Notes: generated by a model not told the origin, from the sequence alone. DNA of 64,000 nucleotides from Lysinibacillus cavernae (GCF_009724685.1 NZ_WMEF01000012.1:62001-126000), one strand, 5' to 3'. Positions 47,603 through 60,821 are shown, counted from the first letter of the stretch. Translations and numbers: made by a program.

Positions 47603-47645
47603 TCAGCAGAAGACTCCCTCCTCTAAAGGGGAAGTCTTCTGCTGA
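47603..47645. other. Strong 13-16-bp inverted repeat upstream of gatC
   Basis: A perfect TCAGCAGAAGACT inverted repeat extended by CCC/GGG, with a loop of about 10 nt. The T-tail is weak on both strands. It lies behind the camS terminator, in the 386-nt gap before gatC, which otherwise shows only AT-rich promoter-like sequence with two GTGAAAGTT repeats. Confidence 0.6.
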
Positions 47646-47656
47646 ATTAAGATAAA

Positions 47657-47686
47657 AATATAGCCAGCACAAAGGCTGACTATATT
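47657..47686 (-). terminator. Terminator of camS (end of pcrB-pcrA-ligA-camS)
   Basis: AATATAGTCAGC/GCTGGCTATATT with one wobble, a 6-nt loop and TTTATC on the minus strand; overlaps the camS stop. Confidence 0.7.
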
Positions 47687-48824
47687 AATCATAGACATGC
47701 ACGTAAGGATCCTTGTCATTGGCTTTTTTGATAATTAAAGCTTCAGGACCATTTATTGAAGTAACGCTCACTTCAACATGAATATTATCAAATTGGTTGA
47801 TTAAAATACCTGTCAAATATTGCGTAAATCCTATTATTTCAGCTTTGCCAAAAAATTGGATTGGAATTTCGATAGTAAGATTTTGTATTTGCTTATTTCG
47901 ATAAAAACCTGTCCCAATCACACTAGTATAGTTAGAAAAGTATTTATCGACATCTTGTTTAAAATTCTTGAAGTTATTGTTGACATCACGATAGACATCC
48001 TGTGAATCATCTGTAGGGAACATGACATAATTTTCATCTATGCCTTCCCAATCGGCAATGTCGTTTTGCCCAGCTTTTGCTACACCGTAACTAAAGTATG
48101 CCCCTGGAATAATTTGATTGCGGGCTTGCTGTTTAAACAAACCAACAACTATAGGTATATCTTTCAACTCTTCACGTGTGCGTAAACGGGATACAATTTC
48201 AGCAGCCATTTTTTTGCCTTGCTCAACTAGATCCGACTCAGAAATCGGTTTCTCATAATACTCTCCATACTGTTCTTTCTGATAGTAGTAAATAGAGTTA
48301 AGGGCAAGACCTATCGAAATTCCGCCTAATTTTACTTTATTATCTTTTGTTTTTGTTAAGTAGTTTTGCTCCACAATATGAGCTAAATAAACGGGAGCCT
48401 TCGTTGCTCTTTCTTCCGGTGTCATCGTTTCTGTTGTCGGTGGATTCAATCCATCTTCTGTTTGTGAACTACGGGCAAGCCATGAACTCACTGTACTTTC
48501 AGCTAAATATTGACCTTCTTGGAAGTAGTAGTTTTCCGTATCAAACTCATTTTGAGATAGACGCATTAAACCCCCTTCTACTTCCTTCATATCATATTTT
48601 GTATAAATATTTGACACAACTAGTCCTCTACTTGCACTCTCTTTATAAGGAATAAGTGTCTTATAATAGGATTCATCAATCTGTATGCTTGGGATAATTG
48701 TTGTTTCAGCTTTTTCTTTCTGTTGCGTTTCCTGTGTAAGCTCTGTCTCCTTCTTGTCAGAAGGCACACAGCCGACTAGCATTGCAGCAGCTACAATTGC
48801 TGGAATGAGTCGAAAAGACTTCAT
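47685..48824 (-). CDS. camS: CamS family sex pheromone lipoprotein
   Basis: 379 aa. A lipoprotein signal peptide ends in the lipobox MLVGC (Cys19). The mature part has the CamS features IDESYYKTLIPYKESASRGLV, RYDxxEVE-like region, GxSIGLALNS and PGAYFSYG. In enterococci and staphylococci the signal peptide of such proteins is cut to release pheromone peptides; here that is not known. Same position as yerH in B. subtilis, after ligA. Confidence 0.92.
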   Translation of the reverse strand: MKSFRLIPAIVAAAMLVGCVPSDKKETELTQETQQKEKAETTIIPSIQIDESYYKTLIPYKESASRGLVVSNIYTKYDMKEVEGGLMRLSQNEFDTENYYFQEGQYLAESTVSSWLARSSQTEDGLNPPTTETMTPEERATKAPVYLAHIVEQNYLTKTKDNKVKLGGISIGLALNSIYYYQKEQYGEYYEKPISESDLVEQGKKMAAEIVSRLRTREELKDIPIVVGLFKQQARNQIIPGAYFSYGVAKAGQNDIADWEGIDENYVMFPTDDSQDVYRDVNNNFKNFKQDVDKYFSNYTSVIGTGFYRNKQIQNLTIEIPIQFFGKAEIIGFTQYLTGILINQFDNIHVEVSVTSINGPEALIIKKANDKDPYVHVYD

Positions 48825-48943
48825 TATTTAGTGCTCCTTTACTAATAGTCAATTTTAGGCTGACGAGTCAATCGACGCCATGATGTAATCGTTATGCATT
48901 CAATATGGCTTCCAAACAACAAAATATATTGAAAATGCACTTA

Positions 48944-50947
<2,004 letters not shown>

Positions 50948-50961
50948 TTACGTTCCTCCGC

Positions 50962-53214
50962 TTACGCTTTTTCAATCGGTGCAAATTGAGCTAGTAATCG
51001 CTTAATACCAATTGGTTGTGGAAAAGCGATATCAAGCTCTGTACTATCACCCTCACCTTTTACACTAACAACCATACCTGTTCCCCACTTTTTATGGATA
51101 GCCTTATCTCCAGCCTTCCAGCCAAATTGGTCTCCACCCGTTGCTTGTAAACGTGCTGTAGCAGGCTGTGTTTGTTGAATAGCCCCAAGTGTCCGTTTTT
51201 GATAGCTACCTGTTGAACGATTGCTAGTGGCAAACGGTATATTTGAGTTAGTACCTGCCTTGGAAATTGATTCTGTAATGTCTTCTGTAATTTCCCCTAA
51301 AAATCTTGAGGCAATATTAAAACTTGAACGACCAAAAATTGTTCGGCTTTGTGCACATGTTAAATATAGACGTTCTTCTGCACGTGTCACGCCAACGTAC
51401 ATGAGACGACGCTCTTCTTCCATTTCGTCCTGATCATCTAAAGAGCGAGAATGTGGGAAGATGTTTTCCTCCATACCGATAATAAAGACAATAGGAAACT
51501 CTAAGCCTTTAGCCGCATGCATCGTCATTAAAATAATATTGCCCTTGGATTCATCTTCTTTATCGAGTGCATCGATATCAGCAATTAGTGCTAAATCTGT
51601 TAAAAAGGCAATTAAGCTTTTATCATCACTTCGCTCCTCAAAAGCCTTTGTAACGGATAAGAACTCTTCAATATTTTCTAAACGACTTTCGGCTTCAATC
51701 GTTTTTTCGTTTTGTAACATTGCACGATAACCTGATTTATCAATAACTTGCTCCACAATTTCAGTGACAGATAAATAATCTTGCATTTCTGTAAAGCCTT
51801 TAATCATTGCATAAAACTGCTCAGCTGAGTTTGCAGCTTTTCCGGAAAGCCCCATGAATATAAGATCATTCATAGCATCAAAAATGGAACGATCCTGGTC
51901 AATCGCATAGCGTGCCATTTTTTCAAAGGATGTAGCGCCAATACTACGCTTTGGTTCATTAATAATACGTGCAAGTGATAAGTCATCGTCATTATTGGCA
52001 ATCAGTCTTAAATAAGCTAGTAAGTCCTTTATCTCTTTTCGATCATAGAACTTTGTTCCGCCCACTATTTGATAGGCCATATTAGACTTTACAAGCACTT
52101 CCTCCATCACACGTGATTGAGCATTCGTACGATATAAAATGGCAAAATCATCAAATGAACGATTTTCTTTTTCGATCAACTGTTGAATCGTTTGTACAAC
52201 AAACTGCGCTTCTTCTTGCTCGTTATAAGCTTTGTATAAGGCAATTTTCTCACCCTCTGCGTTTTCTGTGCGCAGTTCTTTTGGATAACGTGTTGTATTA
52301 TTTTGAATGACGTCATTGGCTGCTTGTAGGATGCGTTTAGTTGAACGATAATTTTGCTCAAGCATAATTGCCTTGGCATTAGGATAATCCTTTTCAAATG
52401 ATAGAATATTGCCAATATCCGCTCCACGCCAACGATAAATGGACTGATCGGAATCTCCTACAACACAAATATTTTTAAATTTCTTAGCCAGTAACTGTAC
52501 AAGTAAATATTGTGATTTATTTGTATCCTGATATTCATCCACATGAATATATTGAAATTTATTTTGATAGTATTCAAGCACTTCTGGTATACGTTTGAAC
52601 AACGTGATCGTTGTCATAATTAAATCGTCAAAATCAAGGGACTGGTTGCGACGCAATCTTTTCTCGTAGCCTTTATAGACACGTGCAACGGTTTGTTCAT
52701 AAGGATTTTTATCGTTCATTTGTCCAGCGTAATCGTCTGCCGTTATACACTCGTTTTTAGCTGAACTAATGGCATTTAAAATAGCTCGTGGCTCAAAACG
52801 CTTTGGATCAATATTCTCATCCTTCATCACATTTTTGATCACTGATAGCTGATCAGTAGAATCTAGAATGGAGAAATTACGCGATATGCCTAGTTGATCG
52901 ATATTACGACGTAAAATTCTTACACACATCGAGTGAAAAGTAGATACCCACATACTATCGCTAGTACCATTGCCAAGAATACCATCAATACGCTCGCGCA
53001 TTTCACGGGCTGCTTTATTCGTAAACGTTATGGCTAAAATTTTTGAAGGATATACTTCCTTTTCTACGACTAAGTAAGCAATTCGATGGGTTAATACTCT
53101 TGTTTTTCCTGACCCAGCACCCGCCATTATTAGTAACGGTCCCTCAGTTGTTTTGACTGCTCTTTCCTGTTCAGGATTCATACCTGCAAGTAAATTTTTT
53201 GTTAACTGTTCCAT
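50962..53214 (-). CDS. pcrA: ATP-dependent DNA helicase PcrA
   Basis: 750 aa, UvrD/Rep family. Motif Ia/Walker A is [18 protein letters not shown], motif II DEYQDTN, motif [18 protein letters not shown], motif [13 protein letters not shown], motif [14 protein letters not shown]. The C-terminus has a Tudor-like RNA polymerase-binding part ([18 protein letters not shown]). Start chosen at 53214 after AAGGCGGTG. Follows pcrB by 32 nt. Confidence 0.97.
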   Translation of the reverse strand: MEQLTKNLLAGMNPEQERAVKTTEGPLLIMAGAGSGKTRVLTHRIAYLVVEKEVYPSKILAITFTNKAAREMRERIDGILGNGTSDSMWVSTFHSMCVRILRRNIDQLGISRNFSILDSTDQLSVIKNVMKDENIDPKRFEPRAILNAISSAKNECITADDYAGQMNDKNPYEQTVARVYKGYEKRLRRNQSLDFDDLIMTTITLFKRIPEVLEYYQNKFQYIHVDEYQDTNKSQYLLVQLLAKKFKNICVVGDSDQSIYRWRGADIGNILSFEKDYPNAKAIMLEQNYRSTKRILQAANDVIQNNTTRYPKELRTENAEGEKIALYKAYNEQEEAQFVVQTIQQLIEKENRSFDDFAILYRTNAQSRVMEEVLVKSNMAYQIVGGTKFYDRKEIKDLLAYLRLIANNDDDLSLARIINEPKRSIGATSFEKMARYAIDQDRSIFDAMNDLIFMGLSGKAANSAEQFYAMIKGFTEMQDYLSVTEIVEQVIDKSGYRAMLQNEKTIEAESRLENIEEFLSVTKAFEERSDDKSLIAFLTDLALIADIDALDKEDESKGNIILMTMHAAKGLEFPIVFIIGMEENIFPHSRSLDDQDEMEEERRLMYVGVTRAEERLYLTCAQSRTIFGRSSFNIASRFLGEITEDITESISKAGTNSNIPFATSNRSTGSYQKRTLGAIQQTQPATARLQATGGDQFGWKAGDKAIHKKWGTGMVVSVKGEGDSTELDIAFPQPIGIKRLLAQFAPIEKA

Positions 53215-53246
53215 TTCGCACCGCCTTACAAACATTTGTTCTAAAA

Positions 53247-53936
53247 TTATAACGTATTTTTAACAGCCTTAACAGTCGCAAGTGCAGCTTTTAAATCTTC
53301 GTAAATGATATTCCCAACTACTACTGTATCTGCATGTCTTGCCATTTCCTCTGCTTGCTTTGCAGATGTAATTCCTCCACCATAAAATAGTTTCGTATTG
53401 TTCAACTCATTTTTCACAGCACTTACCACTTCAATATCACCATAAGTACCACTATACTCTACATAAAATACAGGCAATTTAAAGAAGTTTTCAGCCATAC
53501 GTGCATAGGCAATGACATCGTCAGTTGATAAATCTGTTTTTGCATTTGTCACTTCTGCTACCTTACAATTAGGATTTAAGATACAATATCCTTCTGCTAC
53601 CAATTCATCCCACACCATAATATCGCCGTATTCCTTAATAGCCTCATGGTGTAAATTCTTAATCCACTTTGGGTCATCACTATTTAACACTGTTGGAATG
53701 AAATAATAATCATAGCCTGGTGTTACCGCATCAATCGTAGAAATTTCAAGCGCGATCGGCACCTCAAAACGACGTACGCGAACAAGTAAATCTAATACAC
53801 CATCTAATGTCACACTATCGGTACCACCTACTAAAATGACATCTGTGCCTGACTCACAAATTTTTTCTAATGTTTCATCTGAAATGTCCTTTGCCGGATC
53901 TAGCTTGAACACATGTCTCCATTCTAAATAATCCAT
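53247..53936 (-). CDS. pcrB: Heptaprenylglyceryl phosphate synthase PcrB
   Basis: 229 aa. TIM-barrel with [26 protein letters not shown] for phosphate binding, [11 protein letters not shown] and [16 protein letters not shown]. It joins heptaprenyl diphosphate to glycerol-1-phosphate. AGGTGG lies 8 nt before the ATG. First gene of the pcrB-pcrA-ligA-camS run. Confidence 0.95.
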   Translation of the reverse strand: MDYLEWRHVFKLDPAKDISDETLEKICESGTDVILVGGTDSVTLDGVLDLLVRVRRFEVPIALEISTIDAVTPGYDYYFIPTVLNSDDPKWIKNLHHEAIKEYGDIMVWDELVAEGYCILNPNCKVAEVTNAKTDLSTDDVIAYARMAENFFKLPVFYVEYSGTYGDIEVVSAVKNELNNTKLFYGGGITSAKQAEEMARHADTVVVGNIIYEDLKAALATVKAVKNTL

Positions 53937-54010
53937 CTATTTTACCACCTATCATTTTCTATCTACTCGTTTACAAGTATAGCTTATGATTAACGACAAA
54001 AAAATGAAAA

Positions 54011-54037
54011 AGACTGAGTAGAACTTCTACCCAGCCT
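54011..54037 (-). terminator. Terminator of yerA-yerB-yerC
   Basis: An AGGCTGGGTAGAA/TTCTACTCAGTCT stem with wobbles, and a TTTTCATTTTTT tail on the minus strand. Confidence 0.8.
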
Positions 54038-54049
54038 CTTTCCCTACTA

Positions 54050-54367
54050 TTATTTTGGTGCTTGAAACGGTTTTTCATCAGGATACAAACGACCTAACAT
54101 TTCATCATATGTATCATTTCCATAATCGAAGCAGCGACGAACACGTGAAATAGTTGCAGTACTTGCACCTGTTTCCTTTTTGATCGATTCGTAGGTTTTC
54201 TTTAAACGTAGTAAATGTGCAACCTCAAAGCGTTGTGCCAACGATTGAATTTCACTAATCGTACATAAATCATCAAAAAACTTATAGCATTCTTCGATAT
54301 CTTTCAGCTCCAACACTGCTTTAAATAATTGATCTGTTTGATGCCCCCGAATTTTTTCGATTTGCAT
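54050..54367 (-). CDS. yerC: YerC/TrpR-related DNA-binding protein
   Basis: 105 aa. A helix-turn-helix of the TrpR superfamily is visible: EIQSLAQRFEVAHLL, then YESIKKETGASTATISRVRR. GGAGG lies 8 nt before the ATG; yerB ends 15 nt upstream. Target genes unknown. Confidence 0.93.
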   Translation of the reverse strand: MQIEKIRGHQTDQLFKAVLELKDIEECYKFFDDLCTISEIQSLAQRFEVAHLLRLKKTYESIKKETGASTATISRVRRCFDYGNDTYDEMLGRLYPDEKPFQAPK

Positions 54368-54382
54368 GCAATTTTCCTCCTT

Positions 54383-55438
54383 TTAAGGCTGCGTTTTCAC
54401 CATTGCTTCTAACCCTGGTGAAGATGGTACGAAATGAACCCACGACTTTCCTGGTACAAGCTTTACAGGCTCCCCTGTTTGCTCTACAGCCATTGGTATT
54501 CCATTAACATTAGCCCATTTGACTTCCCTCAAATAGCCGTTTTGAAATACGTAAGCATTTCCACCAGAAGTTAAATCAATTGCTTGACGACCAACATCAT
54601 CCATTGTTTGATGATCCATTTCTAAGAATAGAACATTTGCTAATGACAATGTTTCGTCTGTTAACATATCCTTTGTGTCCACGCCAGCCGATTGTCGTTC
54701 ATAGTGATTACTTTGATGATCATACACATACGAGTTGTGGAAATCTTCATTATTTCCATAGTAAATGTCAACTTGACTTGTTTCAATGCCTATTTTACCA
54801 CGTTCATCGGGTTCATAAAAAGCCTGAAGTACTTTTTCACTGTAATTCATTGAAGCACCTACCATTTCAGCACCTTTTATGATATTTTCTGATGTAATAT
54901 ATGAATTGTGTGGAGCAACACGATCGCTAGAGCGGTCAAAAAGTATTCCATCATAAGCCATACCGTTGATATGATCGACTATTCGGTTATCAAGCATCGT
55001 TTTCGCCTCTGGGCTATAGCCGTGTGCTACGTAAAAAGCATTGAATCCCTTTGCCATATCAATAAAATAAGAGCGTGCACTACGAACTGGACCAATATTT
55101 TCAGGCAGTTCACTTTGATATACTGCTAAAAAGCGTGTCACATTGCCTTCCGCAAGCATTTCATAAATCAAATCCGCAGCAGCTAATCCTGATTGTGGAC
55201 GTGCTGCTGGATGATTATTGATTGTTACAATAATGGGGCGCTGCGTGATTTCTTCTTGCACTGCTTCCCCAGTAAGAGGCGCCACAAATTCTGGTTGTTG
55301 AACAGTTTCTTTTACTACTGTTTCTTCCTCCACTATATTTTCATCTGTTTCTTTGACCTTTGGTGTATCCTTTGAACATCCCCCAATCACCAAAGCACTA
55401 AATGCCATAGCAATCAAAAATTTCTTCGATTTGAACAC
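54383..55438 (-). CDS. yerB: YerB-like lipoprotein (DUF3048)
   Basis: 351 aa from the GTG at 55438, which has GGAGAGG 7 nt upstream; the TTG at 55444 is too close to that site. A signal peptide ends in the lipobox VIGGC, followed by a charged linker and the DUF3048 domain: RPIIVTINNHPAARPQSGL, ADLIYEMLAEGNVTRFLAVYQS, GPVRSARSYFIDMA. Extracellular, membrane-anchored; function unknown. Confidence 0.92.
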   Translation of the reverse strand: MFKSKKFLIAMAFSALVIGGCSKDTPKVKETDENIVEEETVVKETVQQPEFVAPLTGEAVQEEITQRPIIVTINNHPAARPQSGLAAADLIYEMLAEGNVTRFLAVYQSELPENIGPVRSARSYFIDMAKGFNAFYVAHGYSPEAKTMLDNRIVDHINGMAYDGILFDRSSDRVAPHNSYITSENIIKGAEMVGASMNYSEKVLQAFYEPDERGKIGIETSQVDIYYGNNEDFHNSYVYDHQSNHYERQSAGVDTKDMLTDETLSLANVLFLEMDHQTMDDVGRQAIDLTSGGNAYVFQNGYLREVKWANVNGIPMAVEQTGEPVKLVPGKSWVHFVPSSPGLEAMVKTQP

Positions 55439-55456
55439 AAGCAAACCTCTCCTTTG

Positions 55457-55482
55457 AACAATTACACCTGACTGTAATTGTT
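55457..55482 (-). other. Hairpin between yerA and yerB
   Basis: AACAATTACA/TGTAATTGTT inverted repeat with a 6-nt loop between two co-directional genes. No T-tail on the minus strand, so probably not a full terminator; it may affect mRNA stability. Confidence 0.4.
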
Positions 55483-55506
55483 AAACAACTGAAACACTTT
55501 CATAAA

Positions 55507-57228
55507 TTAGCGCATAACAGCAGGTAATAATAACTTATTCTTCATCACATCGAAAATCCCTTTTGGTGTTATGCGAATATATGGCAAATGAGTGGACTGT
55601 AAAAATAATAGCGTATAAATAGCATCTCCAAGTTGATAGCCTCGTTCAGCTAAAGCTTGTTTTAAAGCCTTTTCTTTCTCTGTTAAAGATAAGACATCAC
55701 CATCATATAAAAGTCCACCGATTGTTAATGGGATGTCCGCTATCACTTCGCCTTTTTCTACAAGAACAATACCGCCGTTCATAGCCTTCATTTCTTCAAA
55801 AGCTTTGATCATATCGTCTTTATTTTTCCCGATTAACAAAATATCACCCGTGTTTGAATAGGAGGATGCAAAGCCTTGAACACCTGTCGCAAATCCTTTA
55901 ATCATTGTATTCACATGCCATTTCCCTTCTCGGTTAATTAGCATTAAATAGCACTCATCGTGATTCCCAAGCTGACCTTCTCTCGTAATGAAAGAGTTAT
56001 AAGGCTTCGTAATAACATCATTTATCAATTCAATCCCAAACGGCATAGAGAACTGGAAGTCCTGTGAATCTAATGAAAAATCTAAATCTAGTGCTGGGAT
56101 AGCAGAATAATCAATTGCTGCTAATCTATGCACACGTTCCCCATCACGCTTCAACCAAACACCCTTTGATAAGACGCTTTCTGGAACGGGATGATATTCA
56201 TCTTGTAAAATATTAATGGAAGCAAAACGTCCTGTTGCGATAAAACCATGCAAATTGGACATATTATAATAGCGTGCCACATTATAAGAAGCCATTTGGT
56301 AGGCATCAATTGGAGATACCCCGGCATCTAAGGCTGCTTGAATGCATTTATCCATCACACCGTCCTCATGGAATGAAGGTGGCGAGCCATCTGTTGTCAT
56401 CATTAAATGATCAAAAATAGGAAGCTCTTTTTCTACTATTCCCTTTAGCAAATGTGGTAAATCTGGACGAATGGAAGAATGACGTAACGTCACAGCATAG
56501 CCTTGCATAATACGACGCTCCACTTCTTCTACTGTCATTGCCTCATGATCACCATCTGCACCGAGTAATTTCATGCGTGCCAATGTTCTCTCTGATGCTC
56601 CAGGGAAATGTCCCTCAATTTTTTTTCCTAGACCTTTTGCCATTTGCATACGATAAAGCATTTGATCATCACCATGCAACAGCTTCGGCCAACCTGTCAA
56701 CTCTCCACCAAGTAAGACATCGCTTCTCTCTAGCCACTCTAATATGGATGTGTTAGCGAAAATTTCTTCCTCTTGCTCCAATTCAGTTTGTGAATCAAAG
56801 CGAGTCCACCAATAAAATGAAAATGGCAACTTTTTTAAATTATCTAATATTGAAAACGCTTTCTTATTTTCTAAAGATAAAACAAAGCTTAAATTGTCGG
56901 AAATAAAAGTTGTTGTCCCAAGCTGTCCGCAAAAATCTGCAAATGACTGTGGGTGATACAGTTGGAATGGGTGTACATGTGGCTCTATATAGCCTGGCAC
57001 AATTGTTTTTCCTGTACAATCCATCACTTCTGTTCCTTCTATTAAAGGAGGCATTCTGTCACCAGCATAGACAATGCGATCCCCTAAAATCCAAATGTTT
57101 CCTACTACCCATTGTTTCAACATACTATGCAAGTATCGTGCATTCTTCAGCACAATATCTGGTGCCTTTTTCCCATCAATTACTGCTAATTGCTGACGTA
57201 TTTTTGTTATTTTCCATACTGGATCCAT
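55507..57228 (-). CDS. yerA: YerA-like adenine deaminase family amidohydrolase
   Basis: 573 aa, the size of B. subtilis YerA. Metal-dependent amidohydrolase with PGYIEPHVHPFQLYHPQ, in which HxH binds metal, KIEGHFPGASERTLARMKLLGADGDHEA (second-shell His/Asp), and the adenine deaminase C-terminal part (HDECYLMLINREGKWHVN, EKGEVIADIPLTIGG). It probably hydrolyses adenine or a related purine; the HVHP motif differs from HVHIES in true Ade, so the substrate is not sure. GGAGCG precedes the ATG. Confidence 0.85.
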   Translation of the reverse strand: MDPVWKITKIRQQLAVIDGKKAPDIVLKNARYLHSMLKQWVVGNIWILGDRIVYAGDRMPPLIEGTEVMDCTGKTIVPGYIEPHVHPFQLYHPQSFADFCGQLGTTTFISDNLSFVLSLENKKAFSILDNLKKLPFSFYWWTRFDSQTELEQEEEIFANTSILEWLERSDVLLGGELTGWPKLLHGDDQMLYRMQMAKGLGKKIEGHFPGASERTLARMKLLGADGDHEAMTVEEVERRIMQGYAVTLRHSSIRPDLPHLLKGIVEKELPIFDHLMMTTDGSPPSFHEDGVMDKCIQAALDAGVSPIDAYQMASYNVARYYNMSNLHGFIATGRFASINILQDEYHPVPESVLSKGVWLKRDGERVHRLAAIDYSAIPALDLDFSLDSQDFQFSMPFGIELINDVITKPYNSFITREGQLGNHDECYLMLINREGKWHVNTMIKGFATGVQGFASSYSNTGDILLIGKNKDDMIKAFEEMKAMNGGIVLVEKGEVIADIPLTIGGLLYDGDVLSLTEKEKALKQALAERGYQLGDAIYTLLFLQSTHLPYIRITPKGIFDVMKNKLLLPAVMR

Positions 57229-57427
57229 GCTATTCGCTCCTTCCTAAATTACGTAATTTTTCATTGTGTAAATCCAATTTGAAATCACATACTACTACTG
57301 CATAACCGCATATTTTCATAAAACTTATGCTTTATGCAATCATCTTGTTTCAATCGTAACACAGCACTTTCATAAAGCAAAGTGCACCTCGCTTATTTTT
57401 TCCACAATGACTAAAGGAGGAAGTATG

Positions 57428-57853
57428 ATGATGCAGCAAGCAAATTTAAGCGAAAAAAATGCATTTTGTCGTTTCGCCATGGGTACAAGTTTGACAGCAT
57501 TTGGTATCGCTAAAGTTTCTAGAGATCCTAATTGTACAAAAGGTCGATTGATGATTGCATTAGGTGCCATGAAAATGGCAGAGGGACTCTTTAAATATTG
57601 TCCAGCGAAAGCTATCATGAGCTCCAATATGCAGAATGCCATGAACACCTCTATGCAAAGTATGTTCAGTGGGCAAAATTCTATGTCTTCTGAGCAAATA
57701 GATAAGCTCATGAAGGATTTCTCCTCTGCAATAGCTGGCAATTCTTCAGGTTCACAAGCCAACGCTTCAAAGCAATCTGACACCAGCTCTTCAGCTCAAA
57801 ATTCCTCAAGTAGTAGCCAATCTTCAACGAATAAAGCTCAGAATCCTTCTTAG
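57428..57853 (+). CDS. DUF2892-like membrane protein with Ser-rich tail
   Basis: About 141 aa. Residues about 10-65 form two weakly hydrophobic helices with FAMGTSLTAFGIAKVSRDPN, GRLMIALGAMKMAEGLFKYCP, matching DUF2892 (YgaP membrane part). The remainder is rich in Met, Ser, Asn and Gln (SSAQNSSSSSQSSTNKAQ). AGGAGG is followed by three ATGs (57425, 57428, 57431); the middle has the best spacing. Divergent from yerA. Confidence 0.65.
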   Translation: MMQQANLSEKNAFCRFAMGTSLTAFGIAKVSRDPNCTKGRLMIALGAMKMAEGLFKYCPAKAIMSSNMQNAMNTSMQSMFSGQNSMSSEQIDKLMKDFSSAIAGNSSGSQANASKQSDTSSSAQNSSSSSQSSTNKAQNPS

Positions 57854-57859
57854 TCAAAG

Positions 57860-57899
57860 GAGCCGTCCCAATCAATATTGAGACGGCTCTTACCTCTTA
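57860..57899 (+). terminator. Terminator-like hairpin after the DUF2892 gene
   Basis: GAGCCGTC/GACGGCTC arms with an inner AAT/ATT pairing; the tail (TTACCTCTT) is weak. Confidence 0.55.
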
Positions 57900-57956
57900 C
57901 GTTTGAAACGACAAGAGGTTTCAAAAAATATTTTAATTTTTTGTAAAATCTACTAT

Positions 57957-59213
57957 TTACTTAAACGTCCGCCAGCCAATATCTTTACGGAAGAAAAAAT
58001 GATCCCATGTTTCCGTTGCAATGCCAGCATAAACTTTTTCCTGTGCTTCCTGTAATGTAGAGGCTTTTGCACCAACTAACAGTACACGACCACCATTGCC
58101 AACAAATTGGCCGTCTACTAATTTTGTACCTGCGTGGAATACTGCATATGAGTTTGAAAGTGCCTCTAAATTCGGTAATGCCTTGCCTTTTTCAACATCA
58201 CCTGGGTAGCCCTCTGCTGCAATGACAACACCTAGCATTGCTTCTTCTGACCAGTGTAAATCAAATGGCTGTTCATCCATTAACGCCATCATAAATGCAC
58301 CAAAATCAGAAACCATGCGTGGTAAAACTACTTGCGTTTCTGGATCACCAAAACGAGCATTAAATTCTATAACCTGAGGACCTTTTTTCGTTAAAATTAA
58401 ACCTGCATATAAAATACCTGTAAAGGAAGCTCCGTCAGCCTCCATGCCTTTAACAGTAGGTTCTACAATCGTTTGATAAGCGATATCGACTACCTCTTGT
58501 GCGATTTGTGGTACTGGTGAATATGCACCCATACCTCCAGTATTTGGCCCTTGATCGCCGTCATATGCACGTTTATGATCTTGTGCAATAACCATTGGAT
58601 AAATTTGGCCTTTATGAATAAAGGACATGAAGGAGAATTCTTCCCCATCTAAAAATTCCTCGATGACTACACGTGAAGAAGATTCACCAAAGCGTTGGTT
58701 CCCAATCATATCCTCGACAGCTTCAATCGCTTCGTTCTCTGTCATCGCTACAACAACGCCCTTACCAGCAGCTAAACCATCTGCTTTAATAACAATTGGC
58801 GCTCCTTGTTCTTTAATATAGGCTATTGCTTTTTCTGCTTCAGTAAACGTTTCATGTGCTGCTGTAGGAATATTATACTTATTCATTATTTCTTTGGCAT
58901 AGGATTTACTGCTTTCTATTTGAGCGGCAATCTTTGTAGGGCCAAAAATACGCAAACCACGTGCTGTAAAGAAATCGACAATGCCTTCAGCAAGTGGCTG
59001 TTCTGGACCTACAAATGTTAAAGCAATATCATTTTCTTTGGCAAATTGAGCAAGCCCTGCAAAGTCCATTGTTTCAATAGCAACAACCTCTACCTCGTCC
59101 CGCATACCATCATTCCCAGGCGCTACAAATACTTTGTTAACAGATGGGGAAATGCTAAATTGTTTAGCGATTGCATGTTCACGACCGCCGCTTCCAATTA
59201 CTAATACATTCAT
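57957..59213 (-). CDS. purD: Phosphoribosylamine-glycine ligase
   Basis: 418 aa, ATP-grasp enzyme. The N-terminus is MNVLVIGSGGREHAIA; then GPEQPLAEGIVD, IKADGLAAGKGVVVA and FNARFGDPETQVVLPR. ATG at 59213 with GGAGG 10 nt upstream; the longer ORF (59294) reads through an intergenic hairpin. Last gene of the pur operon, converts phosphoribosylamine to GAR. Confidence 0.97.
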   Translation of the reverse strand: MNVLVIGSGGREHAIAKQFSISPSVNKVFVAPGNDGMRDEVEVVAIETMDFAGLAQFAKENDIALTFVGPEQPLAEGIVDFFTARGLRIFGPTKIAAQIESSKSYAKEIMNKYNIPTAAHETFTEAEKAIAYIKEQGAPIVIKADGLAAGKGVVVAMTENEAIEAVEDMIGNQRFGESSSRVVIEEFLDGEEFSFMSFIHKGQIYPMVIAQDHKRAYDGDQGPNTGGMGAYSPVPQIAQEVVDIAYQTIVEPTVKGMEADGASFTGILYAGLILTKKGPQVIEFNARFGDPETQVVLPRMVSDFGAFMMALMDEQPFDLHWSEEAMLGVVIAAEGYPGDVEKGKALPNLEALSNSYAVFHAGTKLVDGQFVGNGGRVLLVGAKASTLQEAQEKVYAGIATETWDHFFFRKDIGWRTFK

Positions 59214-59240
59214 TTTAGAGAATCCTCCTCTTTGTGAGTA

Positions 59241-59268
59241 AGACCGAGATGAACCAACATCTCGGTCT
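59241..59268 (-). other. Intercistronic hairpin between purH and purD
   Basis: A perfect 11-bp stem AGACCGAGATG/CATCTCGGTCT with a 6-nt loop. No T-run on the minus (coding) strand, so it may set mRNA processing or stability between the two genes. Confidence 0.6.
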
Positions 59269-59294
59269 GTTTTATTGCCTATCAGTTTAGTCAA

Positions 59295-60821
59295 TTAGTG
59301 TTTAAAATGACGTACGCCAGTGAATACCATAGCAATACCATATTCATTTGCTTTATCAATGGAATCTTGATCTTTAATTGAGCCACCTGGTTGAATAATA
59401 GCCGTAATTCCTGCCGTTGCAGCTGCTTCAACCGTATCACTCATTGGGAAAAATGCATCTGATGCTAGTGCAGCACCTTTTGCTTTTTCTCCAGCTTGCT
59501 CAAAAGCAATTTTAGCTGCACCTACGCGGTTCATTTGACCTGCACCAACACCAAGTGTCATTTGAGAATCTGTTACAACAATCGCATTAGATTTAACATG
59601 TTTGACAACAGACCAACCAAGCTGAAGTGCTTCCCACTCCTGTTCTGTTGGTTCACGATCTGTGACAACTTTAATATCTGCATTGCCAAAGCCATAGCGA
59701 TCTGGCTCTTGTACAAGAAGGCCACCTTCAACAGATACTACATTAAATTGATCTTGTTTCGCTTGCTCGAATGGAATAGTTAGTAAGCGAATATTTTTCT
59801 TTTTCGTTAAAATGTCTAACGCTTCTTGTGAGAATGCAGGCGCAATAATAATTTCTAAGAAAATATGACTTAGCTTCTCGGCAGTTGCTGCATCTACTTC
59901 CATATTTAACGCGATAATACCACCGAAAATAGATGTTGAATCTGCCTCATAAGCTTTATCGAATGCTCCCTCTAATGTGACACCTGTTCCAACGCCACAT
60001 GGATTCATATGTTTCACCGCTACAGCGGCTGGCATTTCAAATTCTTTCACAATTTGCAATGCTGCATTACCATCTTGAATATTGTTGTAGGATAACTCTT
60101 TACCATGTAATTGTGTTGCATAGGCTAATGAGAAGTCAGAACCAAGACGTTTTTGGTAGAATGCCGCTTTTTGATGCGGGTTTTCACCATAGCGTAAGTT
60201 TTGCTTTAATTCATATGTCATTGTTAAGCTCTCTGGGAATTCTTCTTCTGTCAGATAGTTTGAAATATAAGAATCATAAGCGGCTGTGTGACGGAAAACT
60301 TTCGCAGCTAATTTACGACGTGTTTCAATTGTTGTAGCGCCGTTTGCTTTCAGTTCCTCTAATACTGTTGCATAGTCATTGCTATCCACGATTACTGTTA
60401 CATATTGATGGTTTTTTGCAGCAGAACGTAACATTGTTGGGCCACCGATATCAATGTTTTCAATCGCGTCATCCCATGTTACATTAGGCTTTGAAATTGT
60501 TTCAACAAATGGATAAAGATTGACACATACAATCTCAATTGGCTCAATTCCATGCTCATTCATTTGTGCTTGATGAGACGCATCGTCAAACTTTCCTAAT
60601 AGACCACCGTGGATCATTGGATTTAATGTTTTCACACGACCATCTAAAATTTCAGGAAACTTCGTTACTTCATCTACTGCTGTTACAGCTACCGCATTGT
60701 CCTGTAACATTTTTTTTGTACCGCCAGTTGATAAAATTTCATAACCTAATGCTACTAATTCCTTTGCAAATTCTAAAATACCATCTTTATTGGAAACACT
60801 GATTAATGCACGTTTTGTCAC
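59295..60821 (-). CDS. purH: Bifunctional AICAR transformylase / IMP cyclohydrolase
   Basis: 508 aa. N-terminal MGS-like cyclohydrolase ([24 protein letters not shown]), then the transformylase with [25 protein letters not shown] and the C-terminal [29 protein letters not shown]. It carries out the last two steps to IMP. Confidence 0.98.
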   Translation of the reverse strand: MTKRALISVSNKDGILEFAKELVALGYEILSTGGTKKMLQDNAVAVTAVDEVTKFPEILDGRVKTLNPMIHGGLLGKFDDASHQAQMNEHGIEPIEIVCVNLYPFVETISKPNVTWDDAIENIDIGGPTMLRSAAKNHQYVTVIVDSNDYATVLEELKANGATTIETRRKLAAKVFRHTAAYDSYISNYLTEEEFPESLTMTYELKQNLRYGENPHQKAAFYQKRLGSDFSLAYATQLHGKELSYNNIQDGNAALQIVKEFEMPAAVAVKHMNPCGVGTGVTLEGAFDKAYEADSTSIFGGIIALNMEVDAATAEKLSHIFLEIIIAPAFSQEALDILTKKKNIRLLTIPFEQAKQDQFNVVSVEGGLLVQEPDRYGFGNADIKVVTDREPTEQEWEALQLGWSVVKHVKSNAIVVTDSQMTLGVGAGQMNRVGAAKIAFEQAGEKAKGAALASDAFFPMSDTVEAAATAGITAIIQPGGSIKDQDSIDKANEYGIAMVFTGVRHFKH